This document shows positions 49,736 through 62,149 of a DNA stretch of 64,000 nucleotides, in pieces. The position numbers and the translations under genes were made by a program. Below the pieces are notes generated by a model, which saw only the letters and a list, made by a program, of their open reading frames with translations, was not told where the DNA came from and did no database searches. How positions within the stretch are numbered: position 1 is the first letter of the stretch; each line of letters opens with the position of its first letter. The stretch is from Hemibagrus wyckioides (taxonomy: Eukaryota > Chordata > Actinopteri > Siluriformes > Bagridae), in NCBI RefSeq assembly GCF_019097595.1, contig NC_080714.1, forward strand, positions 23,358,759 to 23,422,758, given 5' to 3'.

Positions 49736-50244
49736 TACACCGATCAGGCATAACATTATGAGCAGTGACAGGTGGGTGGGATATATTAGGCAGCAAGGGA
49801 ACATTTTGTCCTCAAAGTTGATGTGTTAGAAGCAGGAAAAATGGGCAAGTGTAAGGATTTGAGCGAGTTTGACGAAGGGGCAAATTGTGATGGCTAGACG
49901 ACTGGATCAGAGCATCTCCAAAACTGCAGCTCTTGTGGGGTGTTCCCAGTCTGCAGTGGTCAGTATCTATCAAAAGTGGACCAAGAAAGGAACATTGGTG
50001 AACCGGTGACCTCTGGCCGGTCATAGGCTGGCTCATTTATGCACATGGGGAGCGAAGGCTGGTCCGTGTGATCCGATCCAACAGACGAGCTACTGTTGAT
50101 CAAACTGCTGAAGAAGTTAATGCTGGTTCTGATAGAAAGGCGTCAGAATACACAGTGCAGGACAGGTCAGGGCTGTTTTGGCAGCAAAAGGAGGACCAAC
50201 ACAATATTAGGCAGGTGGTCATAATGTTATGCCTGGTCGGTGTA
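49736..50244 (+). mobile_element. Tc1-derived MITE, HTH-remnant family, copy 5 (full length)
   Basis: 509 bp, TACACCGATCAGGCATAAC at the left, CCTGGTCGGTGTA at the right. In sense it encodes an N-terminal transposase remnant with [19 protein letters not shown] start and [20 protein letters not shown] near 50068-50130, then goes directly to the right end. No DDE motifs. Confidence 0.85.
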
Positions 50245-50249
50245 AGTAC

Positions 50250-51575
50250 CAGCCTCTAGAGGCTGCTGTCTCGGACAATAAGCTTCTAATTATTTTCTGG
50301 GGTCAGTTATTCATTTCACTAGTGGAGTTTGCAGGGATAAGCAGGGGGTTTCTGGTTAATTCTTGCTGTGTTGTAATGTAAAGGTTTACTTCCAGTACAG
50401 CTGTCAATGCAGAGTGTGATAAAGCCCCGAGTCCATGCAAGTCTGTTTTTTTTGTTCTATGTAGACTCTTAATGTAAGTGAGAATTTTGTACAATCCAAA
50501 CTGCATTTTATTGCTAGCACTTATTTTTTTTATCGTTACTTATTATTCGAAACTTTAGACAAAAAAGTGAAATTGTATACAGAAATATTCCATTTCATTG
50601 AAAAAAGAAAACCCAAAAAACATATTCACAGCTTTGGCAGAAGACATTTGAGACGTTGGAGACAATTGCCATCTGCTTTGTGTACCATCGCAGCTCTCGA
50701 GTGCAAGCAACATTTTCAGTCAGTTCAGTCTCCAGATTGGCAGACAAAAGAAACACTGGAGGTTTTTTTTCTTTTAGTACATATTTACTTTGAATTCCAT
50801 GCAGAAATGACAGAAAGCGCTTTATACGCTGTATTCGGGCAGACTTCAAGAAAATAGCCAAATCCAATTAAAGACTTTTCACAGCATGAAGCCCCCAGTG
50901 TGCAATACTAATAATAAGTGTGTATGCATGGCTGGATAGTTCTGTTTCCTGGTATGTTCTGTCTGCAAAGCGCCACAAGAGCATGAATACTTCTTATGCA
51001 CTTTGGACATAAACTCGCCCTGAAATGGTCTTGGCATGAAGTTCCAATAATGACATGAATGACTGGTTCATGACAGACCCTGCAATTTTGTTCTGCTCTC
51101 GGCAAGCACAGCAGCTCACATGTATAATGGATTCAAGAAAGTGAAGAACCGGTGAGCCTCGGAACGGCGGTATTATAAAGTGAATCAGCGATGAGCTGAG
51201 AGAAAATGCTCTCACAGTACGTCCTTACAATATGTGCTGTATTAAGCAGGATGAGCTGTGGCAACTTGCTTCAGCCTGTTATTTAGATGAATCAAATCGG
51301 TGACAGTATGACTGAGGGTTGCCAACATCTTTCTTGGCTCAGCTCCTATCAGTATTAGACATACCATCTGCTTTTACGTGAATTTCGAGTGTGTTCCTGA
51401 AATGATCGTCCGTCCAGTTTTTCTGAAGTGAAAAAGTCACCATGGGTATAACAAGGTGTTACAATACATAATAAACGAAGACCAAAAGACCATAGAGGTC
51501 CAAAACCCTACTAGATAATGTATCAGAATTTGCTATATTGACATGTTTTCAGAATCTTTACACTTGGTTGTATCA
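50250..51575. other. No gene seen
   Basis: Open frames of 65-96 codons on both strands show no known domain. Cys/His groups on the minus strand near 50908-51105 do not fit a zinc-finger spacing I know. Confidence 0.45.
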
Positions 51576-51579
51576 AGAT

Positions 51580-51994
51580 TACACCGATCAGGCATAACAT
51601 TATGAGCACTGAGAGGTAATGTGAATAAGACTGATTGTCTCCTCATCATTAGTGGGTGGGATATATTAGGCAGCAAGTGAACATTTTGATGTGTTAGAAG
51701 CAGAAAAAATGGACAAGTGTAAGGATTTGAGCGAGGGCCAAATTGTGATGGCTAGACCACTGGATCAGAGCATCTCCAAAACTGTGGGGTGGTCCCGGTC
51801 TTCAGTGGTCAGTATCTATCAAATGTGGTCCAAGGTGAACCGGTGACAGGGTCATGGACGGCCAAGGCTCATTGATGCACGTGGGGCTGGCCCGTGTGGT
51901 CCGATCCAACAGACGCTCAAATTGCTGTTTTGGCAACGAAAAGGGGACCAACACTATTAGGCATGTGGTTATAATGTTATGCCTGGTCGGTGTA
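51580..51994 (+). mobile_element. Tc1-derived MITE, HTH-remnant family, copy 6
   Basis: 415 bp, both ends present (ACACCGATCAGGCATAACAT and inverted). Internally shortened relative to copy 5, including the loss of most of the [14 protein letters not shown] stretch. Confidence 0.83.
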
Positions 51995-51999
51995 TATCT

Positions 52000-54305
52000 G
52001 GATGGTGAGTTACATAAAAATAAAAGTGCAAATGTATTTAAACCTGTTTGCTCAAACCACTTCAGGACACATTTTAGCAAGTGGAAAGACATTAAGAATA
52101 AGATGCTGTAGACCGGAGAGGCGGTTTTTACTTTCACATGTGTGTGTGGGAGTGGACAGTCAGATATGTATTTTATTGAAAGACCACATCATATAACACT
52201 GGAGCCCATCTTGATTTCTTCCTGGAATATTTGCATTATTGATGGAAATTCTTATGTCAAGTTTTTAGAAATTCACTGTGAAGCATTTATGCATATTCAG
52301 TGCCTTCGGGATTTTCTGGCTCCACTACGGCTTTGAATGATGGGTCTCAGCTCTCATCTCAACCCTAAACAAAGCCAGTGTGTAGAATTATAAGTCTTAA
52401 GGTTTGGGTTTTAGCTGACGGATTGTGGATGAGTGTGAAATCTCAGTTTCCAGCTTCTCCAGCTTATGGACGGCTTTTGCTCCACCGTTGCTGTGCATGT
52501 TAAATATCCATTATAGCAGTGTGAGGGAATAGAGGAGACAAAATCTGACTCATGCCGAAACAAAGACAGAACTCACAGAAGAATGATTGCAGGGCATGAA
52601 CAGCTCTCTTTTCTTCTGAGAAGCTGTGTTGCTGGTCCAACAAATCTTTTTAGAAGTTGTGAAGACCACAATGTTCCACTCATTTAAAAACTCGAACCTC
52701 GTTTATACAAAACAGGGATCCTTGGTGGTTCTTTGAGTGGTTAAGGGTTCTAATTTCCAAGATTATATCCTTGGGTCCATGGTGTTACTGGTTTTCATTT
52801 CTAAACCAACAGCATTAAGGGATTTTTGCATTTTTTTTTCTGTTGAATTTCTTTAGTGGTGGAAGGCTGTGAAATGGCTGTGAGATTTGTGATAGAAACA
52901 AAGGTTTGTTTGTCTGTAGATTGTACAGAGCAAAAGTAAACAGAATTCTAAAGTATCTGGCATATGGCTTTGAAATCCTACGGCCTGGTCTGCTCCACGC
53001 ATCCTCAAATCCTTGGCAAATCTGTTCCAAATACCTATGAAAAGGTGCCCCAATCAAGAAGTATTATGGTACCTTAACCATTACTTGATCAAACCCATCT
53101 CTCTAGAGTGGATTAAACACAAAACAGAGCTGTCTTTCCAAACTGGTGCTTTGCCCAGTTTGAATTCTGGGGCAACATATGACCTCCAGCGACCATGCAT
53201 AAGGTGGAGCATCAGCAGTACATTGATAACCATGTCCTGGAGGCGAGTACTTTGCCTCACTGGGGATTCCTAACCTTCTCTGATCTCCTGTCACAAGGCC
53301 ACTGAATGCATGTTTTTGTACTTGTGTTCATTTACCTGGTACTTAATGTGCTATCATATGAGGCATGACTATTACAGCAAACGACCCATTTGTGCAGTTA
53401 CCATTTCATCCCATTGTCAGGCGCAGAATGTGAGCAGCTTTGGAAAGGGTAATAATATCTCAGGCTTTGTTCCTGTAGTCTAGTGGCTTAATGAAATTGA
53501 TTATTGAACTCAGCTATATAAGGCTCGAGGGAACAATTATAAACAAGACTGGGAGCAGATTACACAAATATAACACATCTTATCTTTTCCTTCCACTAAA
53601 CCAGACAAGTCTAGAGCTTTCTACAGTCCCAACGTTCCCTGTCCTCTCGGTTTGGGTTATGTGACCTCCTTCTACTCGGTTTATGTTTTCATTTCATTCC
53701 AACTGTCTTACAAATCATAAAAAGGTTCCTGGAGGGTTTTAAAGGCAGAGTAGAATTAGCAATACTGCCACAGCAAGGGGTCGTTTCCCTTGCGGGCAAA
53801 ATGTAGAGGAAGAGCAAAAGGCTAACATTCAACAATTTGTAGGAAAATCTCACAGGACATGAAAGTGGAGCACTGATTGAGATACTAATAAGGAAGAGGA
53901 AATAAATTGGTCACACAGTCTGTCTTGTACTTTAGAATACTTTTTTTTGTACTCTGACACCTGCCATTTGGGACCACAGACACCAAGATGGAACACAGGT
54001 ATGGACGATCCAATTAATGGCTGCATTCTACGCCCATGAATAGTTGATGTTTCATCAGTGTGGAAGGTGCTTCAAAACGAAGACTAGCCAAGGATTCTGA
54101 TGGTACACTAGTTAATGATTTACCATTACCTCTCTCATGATATAGGGAAATGGTTGTGCTGCAGTATCAGTGACAAGATATTAATGATAAATGGTAACTG
54201 GGTGTAATATTGCATAAAAGACATAAGTTTATGATTTTAACTGATTTTGACGTCTACCAGCAGAAGTCTCCCTTGTTATTCTGCAAAAATCAACCAGTTC
54301 AAATA
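52000..54305. other. No gene seen
   Basis: Low-repeat sequence. Minus-strand open frames at 52853-53053 and 53103-53294 are unrecognised and could be remnants of an old element. Confidence 0.4.
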
Positions 54306-54309
54306 GATA

Positions 54310-55538
54310 CACTATATTGCCAAAAGTATTCGCTCACCCATCCAAATAATCAGAATCAGATGTTCCAATCACTTCCATGGCCACAGGTGTATAAAATCAA
54401 GCACCTAGGCATGCAGACTGTTTTTACAAACATTTGTGAAAGAATGGGTCGCTCTTAGGAGCTCAGTGAATTCCAGCGTGGAACTGTGATAGGATGCCAC
54501 CTGTGCAACAAATCCAGTCGTGAAATTTCCTCGCTCCTAAATATTCCACAGTCAACTGTCAGCTGTATTATAAGAACATGGAAGTGTTTGGGAACGACAG
54601 CAACTCAGCCACGAAGTGGTAGGCCACGTAAACTGACGGAGCAGGGTCAGCGGATGCTGAGGCGCATAGTGCGAAGAGGTCGCCAACTTTCTGCAGAGTC
54701 AATCGCTACAGACCTCCAAACTTCATGTGGCCTTCAGATTAGCTCAAGAACAGTGCGCAGAGAGCTTCATGGAATGGGTTTCCATGGCTGAGCAGCTGCA
54801 TCCAAGCCATACATCACCAAGTGCAATGCAAAGCGTCGGATGCAGTGGTGTAAAGCACGCCGCCACTGGACTCTAGAGCAGTGGAGACGCGTTCTCTGGA
54901 GTGACGAATCGCGCTTCTCCATCTGGCAAACTGATGGACGAGTCTGGGTTTGGCGGTTGCCAGGAGAACGGTACTTGTCTGACTGCATTGTGCCAAGTGT
55001 AGAGTTTGGTAGAGGGGGGATTATGGTTTTCAGGAGCTGGGCTTGGCCCCTTAGTTCCAGTGAAAGGAACTCTGAATGCTTCAGCATACCAAGACATTTT
55101 CCATGCTCCCAACATTGTGGGAACAGTTTGGAGCTGGCCCCTTCCTCTTCCAACATGACTGTGCACCAGTGCACAGAGCAAGGTCCATAAAGACATGGAT
55201 GACAGAGTCTGGTGTGGAGGAACTTGACTGGCCTGCACAGAGTCCTGACCTCAACCCGATAGAACACCTTTGGGATGAATTAGAGCGGAGACTGAGAGCC
55301 AGGCCTTCTCGTCCAACATCAGTGTGTGACCTCACAAATGCGCTTCTGGAAGAATGGTCAAAAATTCCCATAAACACACTCCTAAACCTTGTGGACAGCC
55401 TTCCCAGAAGAGTTGAAGCTGTTATAGCTGCAAAGGGTGGACCGACGTCATATTGAACCCTATGGATTAGGAATGGGATGTCACTTAAGTTCATATGCGA
55501 GTCAAGGCAGGTGAGTGAATACTTTTGGCAATATAGTG
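54310..55538 (+). mobile_element. Near-complete Tc1-like transposon, 1229 bp, inactive
   Basis: Flanked by TA target duplications at 54308-54309 and 55539-55540. Terminal repeats of about 25 bp begin CACTATATTGCCAAAAGTAT. The transposase reading frame starts at ATG 54444 and shows the paired-type HTH (STVSCIIRTWK, then GRPRKLTEQGQR), the first Asp in WSDESRFS, the second in FQHDCAPVH and the Glu in SPDLNPIEHLWDE (DD34E). It is broken by a stop at 54456, a stop at 54789 and a frame change near 55030 that comes with missing bases. Confidence 0.92.
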
Positions 55539-55544
55539 TATAAT

Positions 55545-57370
55545 GCTTTCTTTTTTTTATCCATTTATACTTACATTTAATATAGTAGAATGTCAACAAT
55601 GTCCTACTATTACTTACGGCAGACCTGAGCAGTCATTCCTCTTAGAAGCTTCTATAAATTTGAGAATCTTTATCAAGATTCCACAAAGTGCCAACTCCTC
55701 AGTCCTGAAAACTTTGCTGTTATGGAGAAGTTAAAGCAACCCTAAAGCTGTTAGAAAATGCTGACGCTAGAAACCAAGAATAAAACAAACGTCTCCTCAC
55801 AGAAAACTTCACCACATCAACAATTAGGCACGTTTATTACTACTCTCAGAGCTGCTGTTATAGAAAATGAATCAGCAGCTTCCAAACATTCCGAATTGAG
55901 TATTCAGCAGCGCTGTGGTATAAAAGATATTACTTTACTGACTAATGGACGGAAAGTTATTTCCAGCAAAATGCAACTAACCATTCTAAAATAAAAGCGG
56001 AATAAGTGATTCAGCATTGTATTATTGTTGGGCTGAAAAATAGAAATAGCTCAGCAGGGTGGTGCAGCGCTTTGATAAAGCTCATTAAGTGAAGCAGCTA
56101 GTTACGTTTCTTTCAGCAAGAAGTTGAATAATTTTTTTATGGATTAATGCAATTGTATTTTGTGTAATGGATTAGTTCAGCAGCAAATGTTATTACATTA
56201 TCTCTGTCTCTTTGTGTTTCTGTGTGTGTGTGTGTGTGCCTGGAAGCCTCTTAATGTGACTCCGGAGAAGAGCAGTGAGTGTGTAAATAAAATGGATGAC
56301 CCCGATAACTCAACACACTCTCTGATGTCCCAGATGATAAAATTCTTCCATTTGCTTTTTCTTTAAACCACTGTCTGGCTGAGCGTTTATTCTTCAGACC
56401 TTAAACACTTTGCAGTGATCCCTCGGTATTGCACTGTGGATATTTGGTGGAACAGTGAGTGGGTGCTGCTGTGCCGTTGCAGCCCGATCCGGGACTCGTA
56501 AACAAGTTTATGAGGCTTCTTATTGAGGAAGAGCCGCCTCCTTACTTCCACATATTGGAAGTCCAATCTCGGTTTTATTGTAAAAAATAACGCGAGGCTC
56601 TAAAGGTCTTTGATTGGTTTGAGAATTGATATTTGAACCATCACAATTGGACTTCACATGCTTGTTTTCTTTGAACTGGACGCTCGTAAGCAGTGGAAGG
56701 GAACATGCATTTATCATATGTACATCATAATAGATACACAAGCTAGTAATTGTTCTTGGCTCTTGTTTTCCAGGTCTCTTGGACTGCACTTGCTACTAGA
56801 TTTCTGCTTTCAAGTCTGTCCCACATTATTATCTTTTTTTGCTGTTCCTAGCTTTGAATCAATGGCTATTATAAGCTGGACATAAGCTGGGATATGTTTA
56901 TTAAAGATCTGCTGAAGACCGTCTCATGATGTCTTCATGACAAAAATGAGCATTTGTTTTTGTCTTTATTATTCTACACTTGCATACTGTAATGGTTATG
57001 GAGGATGGGTTCATTTGTGAGTCTGGGTCCTCTCGAGGTTTCTTCCTCATGTCTTCTCATGGAGTTTTTCCCCGCCAATGTCACCTCTTGCTTGTTCATC
57101 TGGGATCTAAATCTATATCTGGATTCTGTAAAGCTACATTGTGAAATTGACCAAGGCAAGCATCCAGGGTGCAATGGTTCAATAGCATGATTCTAAAGGT
57201 GCTTGGGACATAAAGCCAAGGGTATAATTCCAAGGGAAAATATCGTTTTCTTCTGTGAGCAGACGAGTGTCATCTGGACATTCACATAGATTTCTGCCAA
57301 GATACTTGCATGTATTACTGTATGTATCTGTGTGCTACTGGAGAGTGTCATGTGTACCAAAACCAGGATG
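55545..57370. other. No gene seen
   Basis: Contains a (TG)n run at 56222-56240 and a dispersed repeat at 57005-57160. No exon recognised. Confidence 0.45.
57005..57160 (+). repeat. Dispersed repeat (TTCTTCCTCATGTC family), copy 2
   Basis: GGTCCTCTCGAGGTTTCTTC, CTCATGGAGTTTTTCCCCGC and ATTCTGTAAAGCT. Partner of 36593-36735; a repeat common in fish genomes. Confidence 0.6.
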
Positions 57371-57377
57371 AATAGGT

Positions 57378-57458
57378 GCATGATGGGTCAGGGCTGTTTT
57401 GACAGCAAAAGGAGGTCCAACACAATATAAGGAAGGTGGTCATAATGTCATGCCTTTT
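57378..57458 (+). mobile_element. Tc1-derived MITE, HTH-remnant family, copy 7 (right end only)
   Basis: GCATGATGGGTCAGGGCTGT followed by GGTGGTCATAATGTCATGCC matches the right 80 bp of copy 5. Confidence 0.75.
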
Positions 57459-57647
57459 GGTTTTGGCTAAGAATTGTCTGGCCTTATCCCATAATGCTAC
57501 TGGATACAGTTCTCTGCTTAACAAATTAGCACTTACTTGCTGCACTGCACCATTGATGAACCTGCCCTGTTCACTTTGACACCCTGAGCGTCTCTGAGCT
57601 ATGTTCTTCTCTGTGTCCTAACAGTAATATGTTTTTGTTGAAGTATA

Positions 57648-57745
57648 AATCCATTGGTTAAAGCTCTGTGCTAATGATTGGTAGCTTATGAGGTCAATTC
57701 CCAGGACTGCTGGAAAACCACTATCGGGCCCTCAAGTACTGTTTG
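57648..57745 (+). repeat. SINE-like fragment
   Basis: TTGGTTAAAGCTCTGTGCTA, GAGGTCAATTCCCAGGACTG and TCGGGCCCTCAAG. A weak tRNA-like head. Confidence 0.4.
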
Positions 57746-58234
57746 GAATAAAAGCAGCTGATGGAATGAATAAATGTATGTGTTTTCAGGCGGAGGTTTG
57801 TGTGCATGAATCTCATATTTTCGTCAGCCTCTCTTCTGGTGCATGAGACATAAAAGATAAAAATGGTGCATTGTATGTGTGTGTGTCTTTGATATGTGTG
57901 CAGTCGTGTGTGTGCAGGTTAATCTTTTGTCCTCCTATGCTTCTGATCCACTGAGTGAGACAGAGCACACTGGGCCTGTGGGCTTTCTGCTGGTCCAGTG
58001 GGAGCGCAGACAGAAAGGAAACGTGTGAGAGGAAGCGCAAAGCGATAGGAGAGTTATACACACCTTTGTGTAGCCTGGGTGCCTGGCTGACAAATCATCG
58101 CCCGCTCACGTGTCCTTGGATTGCATTGCTGAGGAAACCTGTTGAAAGTGGACAGTTTAGCGTAGCCTGAAACTCCAAAGATTTATAGATGGTGTCACAT
58201 TTATAGACATACAACACACACACGCACAGATACA

Positions 58235-58262
58235 GAGATACAGAGAAAGAGAGAGAGAGAGA
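58235..58262. repeat. (GA)n microsatellite
   Basis: A short GA tract after ATACAGAGATACAGAG. Confidence 0.8.
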
Positions 58263-58519
58263 TATGCACTATAATTCTTTTTCATTAAAGCACTATGTTA
58301 TGCATTATAAATGTAATGCGATATAAAACCAGACCTGCATTTTAACTTATACTGTATTATATTTATAACGAATACTGTATTACTGCACCAAAGACTGTCA
58401 TAGTGCTTTAAAATATAAGCGTTTATAATTTATAAACAGATTTAATAATGCATTATGAGCCTTGATATTACGGAGACCTACTTATTCTTTATGTAAAGCA
58501 TAAAACACTAGTAATGGTG

Positions 58520-58760
58520 CAGTCCACCTTGAAGATGATTATTTTCCTATAACAGCAAGTGTTTTATTGCTCTAATAACGAAACATTTTGCAGATGAAAC
58601 GAGCAACATGTTATACGTTTTATTCATTTATAGTTACTCGGTAAGCAAGTAACCTGTGGTGGAAAACCTCTGATCGTTACAAAGCACTGACACTGGAGAC
58701 TCCTTCCAAAAATATAAAATAAGCATCTCCTTTGCAGAAAGTATCAGAATATCAACGATC
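58520..58760. repeat. Dispersed repeat (TTTTCCTATAACAG / GGAGACTCCTT family)
   Basis: GATTATTTTCCTATAACAGC and CTGACACTGGAGACTCCTTC occur in one unit here. Pieces recur at 18115-18190, 29598-29700, 48225-48250 and 59545-59565. Confidence 0.55.
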
Positions 58761-58764
58761 TTGC

Positions 58765-59860
58765 GGTCCGCAAGTCCCTTTAAATGAGATGTTAGTATAA
58801 AAACAGTAATATATTAGAACCATGCTGGCCAATCAGAATCAAGAAATCGGCAGCAATAGCTTATAAACACAAGCTTATTAAACACTTGTTACACAAGCTT
58901 ATGTGTAGCCTTCATGTTATTTAAAACAGTCTTTAGAAATTATTACGCACATCATATAACAAGCTATAAATGCATTTATAATGTATTATGAGTACAGGAT
59001 CCACTCACATCAAAAAGCTAAATGTTAAGCCTGTTACACACACACACAAGACCCAAAGTCATACAGAGCTGAAAGAGGTTAGCAGTGCTGCTCGGTTTAA
59101 AATGCGATGATGAGGACTTTGCAGGAAGACGGCACACATAGATGACTGTTATTTCCAGGACAGTTTCTGCTGAAGCACTCATTTTCCCACCTTACCACAA
59201 GCAACCTTTTCCGAGATGTTGTGAAAGTACTCGGTGTCCTCAAGGCCACATCTCAGTAAATGCCGTCACATGTACTTTCCTGCCAGTACACGCACGAGCA
59301 ATTCAAGGCTCTCAGTGAGAAAGCTTCCTTATTGACCATTCTGTGAAGGTGACAAATAGCTGAGATAAAAGGTCTCAGAAGAAATGATGAACGTTTGGTT
59401 GAATTGCTTCTGACAAGCACCCCTAGAACCTACACCGAACATACTGCCAATTATACTCTAATAAATTTATGGCTCTAGATGATTAATTAATGTTATGCTA
59501 TGCCGAATGTTACACACTATCACAACTAATAATGCATTTATTAATCATTTTCCTATAACAGAGCTCCATTTCCGAAGATGATATATTGGGATAAATAAGC
59601 CATGTTAAAATGTTGGACTGAAACAGAAGAATTAATCCACAATATTTGTCCCTTAGAATAAATTATTCATTTCACCAAGTGCCTGGTGGTTTACCAGTGC
59701 ATGCATTCACAATCCTAAAACATCTAAAACAGTCACAATAGACAATAGTCTGCAGTGGGCCATACATTACGTCACCGGTGTCCAGTCTAATCCAGAAAGG
59801 GCCGGTGTGGAAGCACCCAAACAACAAGGAGCCACACATGGTAGTCAATTGAAGGCCAAT
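58765..59860. other. No gene seen
   Basis: AT-rich with no recognised exon. A short CA run at 59036-59048. Confidence 0.45.
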
Positions 59861-59865
59861 ATGGA

Positions 59866-60405
59866 CTCAACAAGATAAAACACCATTGGGATGAATTAGA
59901 GAGGAAACTACGAGCCAAACCTTCTCATCCAACATCAGTGCCTGACCTCACAAATGCACTTCTGGAGGAATGGTCAAAAATCCCCATAAACACACTCCTA
60001 AATCTTCTGGAAATCCTTCCCAGAAGAGTTGAAGCTGTTATAGCTGCAAAGGGAGGTGCAAGTCCATATTACATTCATGAGCATGTAAAGGCAGACATCC
60101 CAGTTTTGGAATAGCTCACAGTCTCCGCTCTAATTCATCCCAAAGGTGTTCTATCAGGTTGAGGTCAGGACTCTGTGCAGGCCAGTCAAGTTCCTCCACA
60201 CCAAACTCACTCATCCATGTCTTTATGGACCTTGCTTTGTGCACTAGTGCACAGTCATTTTGGAACAGGAAGGGGTCATCCCCAGAAATTGTCCAAAATG
60301 TCTTGGTATGCTGAAGCATTAAGAGTTCCTTTCACTGGAACTAAGGGGCCGAGTCCAACCCCTGAAACAGGAAGGGTGTCCTAAAACTTTTGACAATGTA
60401 GTGTA
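59866..60405. mobile_element. Composite inverted Tc1 remnant
   Basis: 59866-60112 is the 3' end of a Tc1 transposase in plus sense ([20 protein letters not shown], and the LEILPRRVEAVIAAKGG region). At 60113 it switches to antisense of [18 protein letters not shown] back toward the first half, ending with an inverted CACTACATTGTCAAAAG terminal repeat. The junction differs from fold-back copies A-C. Confidence 0.75.
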
Positions 60406-60409
60406 TTTT

Positions 60410-61910
60410 GTGAATGAGAATGTTACCACCCAGTGAGACCCAATACTACAATTTATTAACTTTTTTCAGAGTGTTCTGTTTTGTCCAGTTTCTAACCATA
60501 TTTTGTGCTGATAATTTCAAACATTGTTGTAAACAGTGTCTCAAGTGTCTCACACGTCTAAACTGCTTAAACTCAAGCCTTAGTGATGAGAATGAACATT
60601 GACTGGACTCTGATGTGGGGATGCACACAATGTTCTCATAAATCTTGTTGTGCAGATTGATTGATAGAATGGGCTTGTGGCTATTCATATACCTCTTACT
60701 AGAAAGACTGAAAAGAGATTTTCATCTCCAAGGCTTGACAAAGTTAAGATCATCCTAAATGGTAGAGAATGTGTTTTTGAGATTTCCTTTACTCTACTTT
60801 TTCCAGTCAGCACTTGGTATTGGTGTGATTAGTTAAAAAAAAATGCTATGTTAATCGTTCAGGTTAAGGACTCCTGGGAGAGGAAAAGCTGGAGCAGCTT
60901 GCTGTTGGCTGCCTGAAGTATGATCAAGACCTCTCTGTGCTCAGTTTATTACACATTTATCATCTCAAACCAGCTAATGAAGCTGTGCTCTCCAAGGCAT
61001 CACGAATGTTCTTGATATTTGGAGAGTGTTTAGCAGGTTTTGGCTGCGTGCTATGGCTCTTGCCTCTTTCTAAATGTGGACCAAACAACATATTTAAATG
61101 TTCTACAGGACTGAACTGAAAAAATAAAAGCTACATGTGGTTAAAAATTGCATCATGTGCTACCTCAAAAAGCACCATGAGCTACCTGTAGCTTATTTAT
61201 AGACATAAACAAATTGTCAGTGGTTACATGTTAATGAGTTACTCTTAGTTCCTTATCTGCATCCCCGGCACAAATGTTTTTATATATCTGGGCTGTTATT
61301 CCTAAGAGAGCTATAAACCTTTTTTTTTTTTTTTTTTTTACCACATTGAAACACATTATCAGCTTTATGTTTCCATCTTTTGGAGATTTGCTCCTTGTAC
61401 AGCAAATCAGAGTCTAAATGTCTTGCTCTGATAGAGAGAGAATTTCTAAGCGCAACGCCATACTGCTTGCCAGATCCTGTTGGTGCTCATCGGTCTCAAC
61501 TCAACGAGCAGTACAGTATGTGTTATGGGAGCACAAGAGGTCATACATTTGCAGAGCCTTTCACAGAGCTTTTAATTCCTGCACTCTTACACTATTAAGC
61601 CGTGTAAATCGCTACACCAGGGATAAGAAGAGCTGTGTGTGTGCATCGGTCAGATTTACTTTCTTAAAAGCAGCTGTCTGATAAGATGGCTAGGTCTTTA
61701 TATCTCTCTAGAATTTCACTTTCTATCATTATGTGTTTTCTATCGTGTAATTCTTGATATATTCAACTCTGGAATTATTTTTAGTATCGTGTATAAGTTT
61801 ATATAAAATAATAGAATCAATATGTTCTGCCCTCTGCAATTACTGAATCTATATCTAGTGATGTATCTCATGTCATAGGTCATATCTTGCATGTATTTTT
61901 ACAGTTCGCT
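60410..61910. other. No gene seen
   Basis: Poly-T of about 20 at 61320-61340. Open frames up to 87 codons have no recognised domain. Confidence 0.45.
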
Positions 61911-61914
61911 GACA

Positions 61915-62087
61915 TGTTTATCCAAAATGAATTACAATTTTGACAGGATACGACTGAGCAGATGACAGCTAAGGGTATAGCTCAAGGACCCAATTATGGC
62001 AGCTTGGCAACACTGGGATTTGAACTCACATTCCAATCACCTTCTGATCAGCCGTCCATATCCTTAACCACTGAGCTTCCACTTCCA
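61915..62087 (-). repeat. SINE, antisense
   Basis: CACTGGGATTTGAACTCACA, CACCTTCTGATCAGC and CCTTAACCACTGAGCTTCCA are the inverse of a tRNA-like SINE head; the tail side begins near 61915. Confidence 0.65.
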
Positions 62088-62149
62088 GCAAACAAGGTTT
62101 TGAATCTGGATACAGTTACTACCAAATCACATATATGATTAATTATGAT

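Noticed and set aside
50908..51105. Minus-strand frame with several Cys and His (CRVCHEPV, CPKC)
   Set aside because: The spacing does not match a RING or other zinc-finger type I know, and no splice partners were found.
54767..55599. Long minus-strand frames of 121-172 codons
   Set aside because: They are antisense to the Tc1 transposase, whose plus-strand motifs are unmistakable.
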